From contig CAZVEE010000056.1 of the NCBI GenBank assembly GCA_964625525.1, positions 1 through 21,362 of the forward strand: a stretch of 21,362 nucleotides of DNA, written 5' to 3'. Each line of letters begins with the position of its first letter. Position 1 is the stretch's first letter. This document shows, one piece after another, positions 7,436 through 15,908 of this stretch. The notes under the pieces were generated by a model that saw nothing but the letters and a program-made list of their open reading frames with translations, made no database searches and was not told the DNA's origin. Made by a program: the position numbers and the translations under genes. Origin of the DNA: CAZVEE01 sp964625525. Lineage in GTDB: Bacteria; Pseudomonadota; Alphaproteobacteria; JAJFIK01.

Positions 7436-8936
7436 TTAGCCGCTAGCGGGGCGGGTCCATTCAGTCAGCCAGGGAAGGGGGTCAACAGGACTCCCGCCGC
7501 GGCGCAGTTCGAAATAGAGCGTAGGGCCCAATGCGCCCGATTTAGGGCCATTCTCGGGTCCACCCCGGACGCTTGGGGTTTCGCTCGGTGTTTGAGGGGT
7601 CGAAAGGGACGCCAGTGCGGCCACGTTGCCGGAGGCCAAATCCCCCGAGGCAAGCCCATCGGCGGAGGCTTGCGCCGAGCGCGGGGCCGCGCCGGGTTCT
7701 CCGCGCGTGTCCGCCACTTGCTCTCTGGTGTTTGGCTCTCTGGTGTTTGGCTCGCTCATCTCTGGCACGACTGTGCCCATCCCCATCGCCCCAACGGGTT
7801 CCCCCGCCAAAAGCTCTTGTCCGACGACGCCATAGATGTGGTCCAGCCCCGTCAGCACGAAATGATACCCGTCTCCGGCCGCCAGGATCAAGACTTGCCC
7901 ATAGTTTCTGTAGGGTTGAGCGAAGACCACCGTGCTGTCGAAGGGTGCAACGACCTGGGCGCCGGGGCGGGTGCGGAACGTGAGGCCCTCAAGCGCCGTG
8001 CCGGTCTCGTCCTCGTCGCCGAATTCTCCGATCAGGCGGCCCGCGACCGGAGGGCGCAGGCGGCCTTTGATGGCGGCCATTTGAGCCCCGGCAGGCGTGG
8101 TGTCATCACCGGAGTCGCGGGGTTTCAGGCGCGGTTGGGCGGCTGCGCCCTGGCGGGACAGCCGCTCCACGAGATCCCGTAAGGAGCGAGCCTCGTTGGA
8201 AAACCGGGCCACCCGGGCAGCCTCAATGGCGACAGCCACTTGAGCGGCTTTTTGCAGGCGCTCCTTCTCGGCCAGGAGACCGGCCAGATCGGCGCGCTCG
8301 CGGTCGAGGGCCTCGCGGGCGAGGCGCAAATCGTCGCGTTCGTCCTCGATGCGCACGCGCACTTGGGTCAAGGCTTCCAGTTCCTCGCCCAGTGCTTCGG
8401 CCTGTTCGTGAATGTCGGGGACCACGGAGCCAAGCAGCATGGCGCTGCGCGCCGCTTGCAGGGCGTCGTCGGGGCGCACCAGCAGGGCCGGCGGTCTGTT
8501 GCGTTCCATGGATTGCAGCGCCGACAGCACCGACACCAGCGCCCNNNNNNNNNNAGTAGGCCGAGCCGCTCAGCCCCGCCCGGCGCCGGGCGTTGAAGCG
8601 ATCCACTAGCGCGATTTCCTGGCGCAGCAGCGTGGCCAGCCGATCCTCCACCCGGGTCAGCCGGGCTTCGCGCCGCTGGACTTCTAAGGCCGCCTCAATG
8701 GACCGGGCGCGAATACGCGTCATATCCGCCGTCAGCCGGTCCGCATCCGCCTGATGGGTCTCAAGCCGGGTCTGGCTTTCCTCAAGGTCGCGTTCGATCC
8801 GCTCCAGCCGTTCCGCCGACACGTCATCGCCGGTCGTGCGTTGCGCATGCGCCGGCGGCAGCGCGCACGTCACCAGCACCGCGAGCGCCAGCCCTCGCAG
8901 TCCCTGCTTCGCCACCTGCCTTTTGCGTGCCCGCAT
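7436..8936 (-). CDS. envC: EnvC-like murein hydrolase activator, interrupted by an assembly gap
   Basis: This encodes a periplasmic coiled-coil protein with a C-terminal LytM/M23 domain, the architecture of EnvC, which activates amidases that split septal peptidoglycan. The ATG at 8936 opens a signal peptide ending PPAHA|Q. Long heptad-rich coiled coils follow (ERIERDLEESQTRLETHQAD onward). After the gap the family block RPPALLVRPDDALQAARSAMLLG is clear. The LytM domain shows GRLIGEFGD, LTFRTRPGAQVVAPFDSTVVFA, YGQVLILAAGDGYHFVLTGLD and the end LYFELRRGGSPVDPLPWL. The canonical zinc ligands are not all present, as expected of a non-catalytic activator. Two oddities stand out: ten N at 8545-8554 put the two halves in different frames, and about 85 disordered residues interrupt the LytM domain. 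A GTG at 8981 is an alternative start. Confidence 0.88.
7721..7750 (-). repeat. 15-bp tandem duplication inside envC
   Basis: The unit CTCTCTGGTGTTTGG occurs twice in direct tandem (7721-7735 and 7736-7750) without mismatch. It is in frame and encodes a doubled five-residue PNTRE unit in the disordered insertion of the EnvC LytM domain. Confidence 0.9.
8545..8554. other. Assembly gap (10 N) within envC
   Basis: Ten undetermined bases. Coding sequence runs open up to both edges but in different frames, which shows that the N count does not represent the true distance or that an indel lies at the edge. Confidence 0.98.
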
Positions 8937-9013
8937 CTGCACACTCGCATCCCAAACGGCCCGCGAATCACCACGCGCCACCCGAGCAGCCTACGGAACC
9001 CCCAGCCTGAGGT

Positions 9014-12000
9014 CTACTGAGGCCCAAATGAAGCCCCGCCGCCATGGCGCGAGGGCACTTGGGGCGGTTCAACGCGAGGGCGAAGCAAGCCGGCGGCCGC
9101 CGTCGCGAGGATGGCCACCAAGATGTAACCGACGAACACAAAAATGACCTGCAGTGCCCGGAAGGAAATCCCAATTGGGTATGTATACCAGAACGGGGCC
9201 TCAAGGGCGTAACGGATTGACCAGTGCTCACCCCGTGGTGTGGCGGTGTCTTGCGTTGACAGGTGAACGGGAAGCATCTGTATGGGAATAGATGGTGAGT
9301 ATTTGAGTATCGAGCGCAGCCCATAGGGAGCCCAGTATGCCGGGTTGGGGATCTTCAGAACAGCGCTACGACAGTTTCCTGCATCACTCAGCATCCAGTA
9401 TTTATCCACATACAGATCAAATGGTACCAGGCTGTCCACGGTATGAAGAAAGCTATTTGACCCCGGATATCCTTTGAGAGAAAGGTGCTCCTGATCATTG
9501 AGGACCCGATCGTTCGCGCCAATGAGAAAATCATGGCGCGTGCGCACCATATAGTTTGTGTAGTATTCTTCTTGTGCCGGAATGACGCATGATCTGGTGA
9601 TAGTGTAAGGGTATTTGCCGATCCTGACTTGGTCGGTTTCTGTGTTCTCTTCGGTTGGGACCTGAGTGCCCGTCTGGTGTCGGGATGGTGTGTTGAGAGG
9701 TGTCCCGGTTTGGGGGGCGGCTTCCATGGGAGGCGGAGTGTCAGCGTTATGTTCGAAAGCCGTCGCGTGTTCAGCACTGTCAAACACCATCCATCCAAGC
9801 AGAAACCAAACGATCAAGACGAATGCTGCACGTAAGGGGCGGTAGCCGTAATACGTCATCACGCCATACCCAAGGTGCCAGAGCATGCCGCCGATGAAGA
9901 TGAAGGCCTTCCGGAACAAAGTATACTGATTGCCACTCGGCAGGAGGCCGTCCTTGCCATACAAGGTGATACGGCGTCGTTTCGTGACGTCCACATCCTC
10001 GGCATAATCTGGGAGGCCGAGGCGCATATAGACCGTGAAAAGCTGGTCGTACAGCAGTGCGGGGGAATAGCCGTTCTGTTTGCCATCAAAGGGCGTGCGG
10101 TAGACCCTGTCAAACCACTCAATACGCTTAGACGGTTTGATGGGGACACCAGCAACCGCATCAATACGGTCATAAGAAAAACCATTGAGGTCGAGCCTGC
10201 CGGGCGCCGGCCAGCTCTCTTCACTGTCGCGCAAAGTCCCTACCGACAAAAAGCTTAGATCCATGAAACCGCCATCGTCGCGGTCTAAAAGGCGTTTGGT
10301 GTTTTGATGGTCGTCCCGTTTGGTGTTTTGATGGTCGTCCGATGGGCTGCGGCACTTCTGAAACCAGGGTTGTGACTGTGGGTCTGGCGCTGGTTCATTG
10401 GACTGCGTTGGATCGGCAGGTGGCTTGCGCGCAGCCGTATCATCCGGGTCCGCGGAATGGCCGAGGAAGATGGTGCCGGAAACCCAGGCTCGCCGGGCTT
10501 CCATCATAGATGGCAGGGCAATCGTTTGTGGAGGATGGAACTCTGGCGGCTCGACCTTAAATGTCGCGTGCAAATGCTCTCTCAGTGCGTCGAGAACAGT
10601 TTTGATCTGCGGCGAGGCCGAGCCATCCGTTGACGTGTTGGCCTCCCCCGGTTGCGCTAGAGACCAGAGCCAAAGCTCCAGATCATTGCCAATCGTGGCA
10701 GCGCGCATCCCAAGAACACCGTACAGGGCCGTGGATTCACGGATTTTCAGACTACGGCCAAAAGTCGAGCGCAGGAAGGAGAGAGCGATTTCGCCGTCAT
10801 CCACACTGGTGAGATCGAAACCCGGAGCATGGCGGCGCCACCGGGTGTCATTTTTCTGTTCCTCACCTTTACCGGTCTGCTGCGGGCTCGTTGCCAAGTC
10901 ATGGGCAATGAACACGGACCTTTTGACGTGGCAGGTACCACCCACATGGGCCTGCGTCAGCGCCGCCCCGCCGACGACCGTGCAATCGACAAAGTCCAGG
11001 TCGAGGCCGGCAGTGAGACTCTCGCCGAGAATAGCGTTGTCCGGCATGTGCTCATTGTGAAGAGGACCAATCACAGTGAGATTGCGGAGGGAGGCAAAGC
11101 CTCCCACGCTCGTTCCCGAAAGGTCCAGTTGCCCTTCGATCAGGACGGCATCTTTTTCGGCATCCGGTGTGCGGCCGCCCTCCGGATTACGCCCGATATC
11201 CAGGTTCTTGCTGACCTGCATCAACGTCGCCTCAATGGCCGTATAGCGAATGTCACGCGAGAGCTNNNNNNNNNNNNNNNNNNNNNNNNNNNNNNNNNNN
11301 NNNNNNNNNNNNNNNNNNNNNNNNNNNNNNNNNNNNNNNNNNNNNNNNNNNNNNNNNNNNNNNNNCGTCAGCGGAACGGATATGGGCGGCGCGGATTTCC
11401 AGCTGACCGTCGATTTTCATCCCGCTGAGATTAATGCCGCCATGAGACTGGAACAGAATTGGGCTCTTGGGCTGCTTCTCTGTATCATCTGTAGGGGGAG
11501 CACTGTTCTCGGATTGCGATGATGACTGCGGCTCCGTATTATCTGCCGGATGTTCGTATCGCACACCGAGGCGGACTGCGCCGTCAATATTGGCTCGGTC
11601 AAACCGAGCGGTATACGGATTGTCTAAGATATGCTGTCCGGCCAGAAACAGAGTGCAATCGCCAAAGCGAACATCATCATTGATATGAGATTCGACGAAA
11701 CGCACTTCACCGAACGCTGTGAAGCCATTCTCCACTTGAAGGCCACGTTCGATGCGGGCGCCACGCCCGCCCACGGCGATACCCTGGTGAAAAGCGCCCG
11801 TTTGGAGTCTGTCGGCACCCGTAATGAAGGAAGGTTCACGACTTGAAAACCGAGTAGGCACCTCGTGATCGGCCGGCAGACTGCCGACTGCGCAGACACA
11901 CGCGCCAAGGGCCACATGACCGCCGATATGGGCGTTTGTGAACAAAACAGCCCCCTGAATATAGACCGGGGGGAGAGTACCTCCTGTCCATGCTTCTTTC

Positions 12001-13694
12001 GGGTCCTCAGGGCCGAATGTCAGGCTGCCACCGATGGTAATCCGGCGCAGGATCAATGCCGGTCTTCCGCGCCCGGTAATGCCTGTGCATGCCTGACGAC
12101 CGTTTTCAACAAAGTGGAAGGGTTGGACCGAGACGCCGCCCGTGATCGTCGCATCTTCCAGATTCACCGTACCGTTGATGATGGATCCCTGGATTTTGAC
12201 GTCCGCGCCCACGGTGAGAAACGGTCCCCACAGCGCTGCCATGGGATCGTTTTCGCTCGAGGCTTCCCTGTTACCGCGTTCGCTCGAGATCGCGTCGATC
12301 TGACAGTGGATGATTCTCAGTTTGCGTCCGACTCGCACATTGTTCAGGTCCAGGGTGCCGCGGAAGTGGCTCCGAAAGGTTTCGTATGCCTTGGCTGGTT
12401 GGTTATCAGCCGTGGGCGGCGGAGGCTGTTGTGCGGCTGTCTCGGATTGGGCTGGTTGTGCTTGAATTCCGCCGGCCAGGCGCAGATCACCGCCAATGAC
12501 GGTACCCGGGATGCGCAAGGCGAAACCGCGCGTGCGGCCGAACATGGTCGTCTCATTTGTGGCATTCCTCTGTTGCGCCACACCGTGAACGATGCAGCCG
12601 CCCCCTTTTTCGTTGTGTCCGAAGTAAATATCGCCATTGATGGTGGCCTTGCGTGCACGGATGCACCCCCACGCGTGAAAATCCCGAAACCGAAGGTCCT
12701 CTTGGATTTGAGCGTAATCTAGTAATAGCGAGCGATTGTCTGTCCCAAAGATCTTGACACTGTCGAAATGGACGGCGCCCCCCGCGTTGAGGGACAGCAT
12801 GCGAAACTCGCCATAAATGGTGGAGTCTGAGCAATCCACTGTGCCGACCACAGTCAAGTTCATGCCTTTGACGGCAAAGCCCCTCGCACGGTCACACATT
12901 TCCTCATCATAACACTGGCCTTCCGGCGCATTACTTGCGATGACGGTCATGCCCTTCATGAGCAGCCGGGAGCCGATATGGGTATGGTCAAGGAGTAGCG
13001 CGCCCTCCGCCCTCAGCTCGCGCAAGGAGAGATCGTGGTGGATCCTTGCCGTGTCTAATCTGAGTGCGAGAGCCCGTTCATGCTGTGGGCCGATGATCCG
13101 GTCCGTGATGAGATCGTCTTTGTCTCCCTCTTTTTTCAAGCGGGCGTGATTGAGATTGAGTTCGCCCCGTATCCGTGCACCTTCCAGAAAAACACCGCAG
13201 GTGGCGGTCAGGGCATGCAGCAGCACATCCCCCTTGGTTCTGATCCGCCGGGCGTCCAGCCGGGAGCAGGCGGTGCCCCGCAAATCCAAGGTGCGCAGAC
13301 GCGCGTTGCGCAGTTGAATTTCACCATTCACGTGGCAGCCGATGAGGCGTAAAGGAATATTGGTTTCCAAATGGGAGAGATCCAGATCACCGTCAATCCA
13401 GAGGCCGGCGAGACTGATGCCTACGGTGGTTCCTGGGCCCTGGTGTTCTTGCCTGAGCAGAAGCGCGCGAAGGCTTTCCGCCTTAATGACCTTGTCGCGC
13501 GAAGCGGCCTGGCCGGACGTTTTGCTCTGGATCTTGACCCAGGTCTCTTCTTCGCCACGCATCTGGGGGCTTTGGAGCTGCGCTGCTTCTTCGGGATCGA
13601 AGCCATGGTCGGTGGGCATGAAGACCGTGCGAGCATGGATCGCGTCTTGAATCGGGTGCTGAAGATCGGATAGCGGTTCGTCAGGCGTCGTCAT
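9014..13694 (-). CDS. Giant membrane-anchored beta-helix repeat protein, function unknown (spans assembly gap)
   Basis: At least about 1,525 residues plus whatever the 100-N gap hides. The ATG at 13694 has GGGGGATG upstream. After a polar N-terminus, IKAESLRALLL leads into dozens of strand-turn repeats of the type AxIxGxLxLxxA (for example LWIDGDLDLSHL, ARIRGELNLNHARL, ATITGGVSV, MKIDGQLEIRAAHI). These recur on both sides of the gap and predict a right-handed beta-helix. The C-terminal part has an ALLYDQLFTVYMRLGLPDYAED helix, a basic KRRR stretch, a membrane segment (about 9780-9840), a soluble region of about 205 residues with SLVPFDLYVDKYW, and a last membrane segment (about 9092-9160). 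This layout recalls pentapeptide-repeat-like membrane proteins and actinobacterial proteins labelled membrane-associated oxidoreductase, but no cofactor motif is visible. Proline- and acid-rich linkers interrupt the helix at several points. The gene is poorer in GC than its neighbours and separates envC from rlmH, suggesting later arrival. Confidence 0.8.
10293..10340 (-). repeat. 24-bp perfect tandem duplication in the beta-helix gene
   Basis: Two identical 24-bp units (10293-10316 and 10317-10340) encode the eight residues DDHQNTKR twice. They lie in a polar linker between beta-helix segments and preserve frame. Confidence 0.95.
11266..11365. other. Assembly gap (100 N) within the beta-helix gene
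   Basis: Exactly 100 undetermined bases, the usual placeholder for a gap of unknown size. Beta-helix coding sequence is open to both edges on the minus strand, in frames that do not match across 100 bases. Confidence 0.98.
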
Positions 13695-13764
13695 GGCATC
13701 ATCCCCCCTTAGATGCACTCTAAGCGTGAGTTTAGGAGAGATCTGCCTCACTTGCCAAGATGGA

Positions 13765-14247
13765 TTAATCCCGGTGGTAGGGATGGCCGGAGAGGATGGT
13801 GGCAGCGCGGTAGAGTTGTTCGGCAAGGAGGGCGCGCACCAATTGGTGCGGCCAGGTGGCGGCGCCGAAAGCGAGCTTAAGCGGGGCGCGGGCCAGCAGA
13901 TCCGGGGCAAGGCCGCCAGAGCCGCCAATGAGAAAAGCACAGGCGGGATGTCCGGCGTCGCGCCAGCTGGCCAGGTGCTCGGCGAGGGCGCGGGAGGGCT
14001 GGTTGCGGCCGTGCTCGTCGAGGGCGACAATGTGCGCGCCGGCGGGGAGCGCCGCGGCGAGGCGTTCGCCCTCGCGACGGCGCGTTTCCTCCGCCGACCC
14101 GGCGCGGCGCTCTTCTACCTCGATGAGGTCGAGGGGCTTGAAGCCAAGCGGGCGCGCGGTCGCGTCGAAACGGGCGCGGTAGGTGTCAAAAAGCGCCTGT
14201 TCCGGCCCGCGTTTGGCCTTGCCGACCGCGGCGATCAGCAGCCGCAT
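13765..14247 (-). CDS. rlmH: 23S rRNA (pseudouridine1915-N3)-methyltransferase RlmH
   Basis: A 160-residue SPOUT-class methyltransferase that modifies pseudouridine 1915 in helix 69 of 23S rRNA on assembled 70S ribosomes, using S-adenosylmethionine. It begins MRLLIAAVGKAKRGPE as the family does. The knotted cofactor site is visible as IVALDEHGRNQPSRALAEHL and FLIGGSGGL, and the protein ends with the diagnostic block HQLVRALLAEQLYRA then HPYHRD. Length is normal. The ATG at 14247 is supported by this N-terminus, with GAAGG upstream. rsfS ends 68 bases upstream on the same strand, the usual partner. Downstream, the beta-helix gene begins 70 bases after the stop, whereas envC would often follow here in related genomes. 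Confidence 0.96.
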   Translation of the reverse strand: MRLLIAAVGKAKRGPEQALFDTYRARFDATARPLGFKPLDLIEVEERRAGSAEETRRREGERLAAALPAGAHIVALDEHGRNQPSRALAEHLASWRDAGHPACAFLIGGSGGLAPDLLARAPLKLAFGAATWPHQLVRALLAEQLYRAATILSGHPYHRD

Positions 14248-14315
14248 GACAGCCTTCGCATGGCCTGAGCCTCTCCCATCTCTGCTGCCGTCGCGCCTGG
14301 ATTGTCCCGAGGGAT

Positions 14316-14657
14316 TTAGGCGCTGGCGGTGTCCGGCGTCTCCACGCCCCACATCTTCTCGATATTGTAGAAGGTGCGGACCTCGGGCCGGAAGAGATGG
14401 ACCACCACATCGCCCGCGTCGATCAGCACCCAATCGCAATGGGGCAGACCTTCTACACGGGGCGCGCCGCGGCCCGCCTCTTTCAGACGCCGGGTGAGGT
14501 GATCGGCCATCGCCGCCACATGGCGGTGCGACCGGCCGCTGGCCACCACCATGGCATCAGCCATAGCAGACTTGCCCGCGAGGTCGATGGCGACCACATC
14601 CTGCGCTTTGTCGTCGTCGAGAGAGTCGAGAATGAACGCTGTGAGATCCCCGCCCAT
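14316..14657 (-). CDS. rsfS: Ribosomal silencing factor RsfS
   Basis: A protein of 113 residues that binds ribosomal protein L14 and blocks joining of ribosomal subunits when nutrients are scarce. The conserved core is present: DDDKAQDVVAIDLAGKSAMADAMVVASGRSHRHVAAMADHL, read across about residues 11-51 in pieces, then EGLPHCDWVLIDAGDVVVHLF and FYNIEKMW near the end. Two ATG codons stand in tandem (14660 and 14657). The AAGAGGG ribosome binding sequence ends one base before the first, so the second is better spaced and is chosen here. That binding sequence lies in the 3' arm of a hairpin, and a 41-base palindrome lies further upstream, so translation may be controlled. rlmH follows by 68 bases. 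Confidence 0.95.
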   Translation of the reverse strand: MGGDLTAFILDSLDDDKAQDVVAIDLAGKSAMADAMVVASGRSHRHVAAMADHLTRRLKEAGRGAPRVEGLPHCDWVLIDAGDVVVHLFRPEVRTFYNIEKMWGVETPDTASA

Positions 14658-14661
14658 CATG

Positions 14662-14678
14662 CCCTCTTGAGAAGAGGG
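14662..14678 (-). promoter_or_regulatory. Hairpin sequestering the rsfS ribosome binding site
   Basis: On the minus strand CCCTCTT, CTC, AAGAGGG form a perfect 7-bp stem with a three-base loop. The 3' arm is the rsfS Shine-Dalgarno sequence, ending one base before the first ATG (14660). If folded, it would hide the site from the ribosome. Regulation is inference; the pairing is directly visible. Confidence 0.55.
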
Positions 14679-14797
14679 GGTGTCCTGGGCTGCCGGGAAC
14701 GCTTCGCCGCCTTGGCGGGCGGGATCTGCTGTTCCTAATCTCAGTGTCTGGTCCTCGCTTTGAATATGACAGCCGGACCATCCCACAGGTCCTGCCG

Positions 14798-14838
14798 CTG
14801 TTCTCAGATTGCGCGTTAAACGCGTAATCTGAGAACAG
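14798..14838. repeat. 41-bp near-perfect palindrome between egtD and rsfS
   Basis: CTGTTCTCAGATT at 14798-14810 is exactly mirrored by AATCTGAGAACAG at 14826-14838. The inner arms CGCGT (14812-14816) and ACGCG (14820-14824) also pair around a three-base loop, with one mismatch or G-T wobble between the two stem blocks. It begins 20 bases after the egtD stop. No T-run follows on either strand, so a simple intrinsic terminator is not the obvious reading. It may be an operator, an RNA stability or processing hairpin, or a dispersed palindromic element. Confidence 0.9.
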
Positions 14839-14858
14839 AATAGCACACATTTGCCCAC

Positions 14859-15869
14859 TCACAAATCACGGGCATCGGCTTGCAGATAGTGCAGGCTGAA
14901 GAGGCCGTCCGGGTCGGTCCAGCTTTGACGGGGCGTGAAACCGGCTTCGCTGGCAAGGGTGCGGAAGCCCTCTACCGTGTACTTGTAAGAGTTCTCCGTA
15001 TGGATGGTCTCGCCGACCCGGAAGGGGAAGTCCTGCTCGCCTAGCCTGATGACCTGGTCGCGGCGGGCGCGCAGATGCATCTCCACCCGGCTTTCGGCGT
15101 CATTGAAGAAGGCGTGGTGCTCGAAGCCGTCTGGGTCGAGTTGAGCGTTCAACTCCCGCTGCATGCGGATGAGCAGGTTGGTGTTGAAGGCGGCCGTGTG
15201 ACCGGCGGCATCGTTGTAGGCGCGGTCGAGAATGTTCGGATCCTTGCGCAGGTCAACGCCGATCAAGAGGGCGCCGCCCGGGCTCAGCATGGCTCGTGTC
15301 CGGGCCAGGAATGCGCGGGCACCGTCCGGGGTCTGATTGCCTATGGTGGAGCCGGGCAAGAAACCAAGCCGGGCGCCGTCGTGACCAACCGCGTTGGGCA
15401 GGGTGAAGCCCGTGCCAAAATCAGCACAGACGGCCCCCACTCGGACGGAAGGGTAAGCGCCGGCGATGGCGAGGGCGGCGTGACGCAAATGATCGTTGGA
15501 AATGTCGATCGCGACATACTCGGCCGGCCGGTCAAGACTGTCGAGCAGGGTACGGATCTTCCAGCTCGACCCACTGCCATACTCCACGACAATGGTCCTG
15601 GGGCCGGTAAGGGCCGCCACCTCGGGCCCAATCTCGCGCAGCATGGCGATCTCGGTGCGGGTGACGTAATATTCCGGTGTGAGACAGATTTGATCGAAGA
15701 GTTCCGAGCCACGCTTATCGTAGAAGTATTTCGGGGCGAGCGTCTTTGGGGTGGCGGCAAGGCCCGCCAGGACGTCGGCGAGGAAGTCACCCTGGCTTGG
15801 TTCCAGGTCGACAAAGTAAGCAAGGCCTTGGCCCTCCGCCGAAGCGGAGGGCTGTTCAGATCGTAACAT
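14859..15869 (-). CDS. egtD: L-histidine N-alpha-trimethyltransferase EgtD
   Basis: A 336-residue S-adenosylmethionine-dependent enzyme that trimethylates histidine to hercynine, the first step of ergothioneine synthesis in the cytoplasm. Family hallmarks in order are KYFYDKRGSELFDQICLTPEYY near residues 47-68, the cofactor loop EYGSGSSWKIRTLL near 95-108, and GFLPGSTIGN near 168-177. DLRKDPNILDRAYND (near 206-220), GHTAAFNTNLLIRM and HTENSYKYTVEGF follow. The ATG at 15869 has AAAGGA about eight bases upstream. egtB ends 39 bases upstream on the same strand, forming a two-gene unit. The pair separates nadD from rsfS. Identification is secure. Confidence 0.96.
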   Translation of the reverse strand: MLRSEQPSASAEGQGLAYFVDLEPSQGDFLADVLAGLAATPKTLAPKYFYDKRGSELFDQICLTPEYYVTRTEIAMLREIGPEVAALTGPRTIVVEYGSGSSWKIRTLLDSLDRPAEYVAIDISNDHLRHAALAIAGAYPSVRVGAVCADFGTGFTLPNAVGHDGARLGFLPGSTIGNQTPDGARAFLARTRAMLSPGGALLIGVDLRKDPNILDRAYNDAAGHTAAFNTNLLIRMQRELNAQLDPDGFEHHAFFNDAESRVEMHLRARRDQVIRLGEQDFPFRVGETIHTENSYKYTVEGFRTLASEAGFTPRQSWTDPDGLFSLHYLQADARDL

Positions 15870-15908
15870 AGGTCCGTCCTTTTTAGTGATGTCGATGAGA
15901 GAAGGCCG

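Noticed and set aside
11224..11365. Two separate paralogous genes on either side of the 100-N gap
   Set aside because: The second half lacks a convincing start (TTG then ATG without a ribosome binding site), its frame is open into the gap, and only it carries the C-terminal membrane part.
9014..13694. Calling the giant protein an oxidoreductase
   Set aside because: Similar proteins sometimes bear that label, but no Rossmann motif, heme, flavin or iron-sulfur signature is visible.
13730..13758. Promoter for the beta-helix gene (TTGGCA, 17 bases, CTAAAC)
   Set aside because: The -10 match is too poor to call.
14798..14838. Reading the palindrome as a LexA or CtrA site
   Set aside because: The alphaproteobacterial SOS pattern GTTC-N7-GTTC and the CtrA pattern TTAA-N7-TTAA do not fit the spacing.
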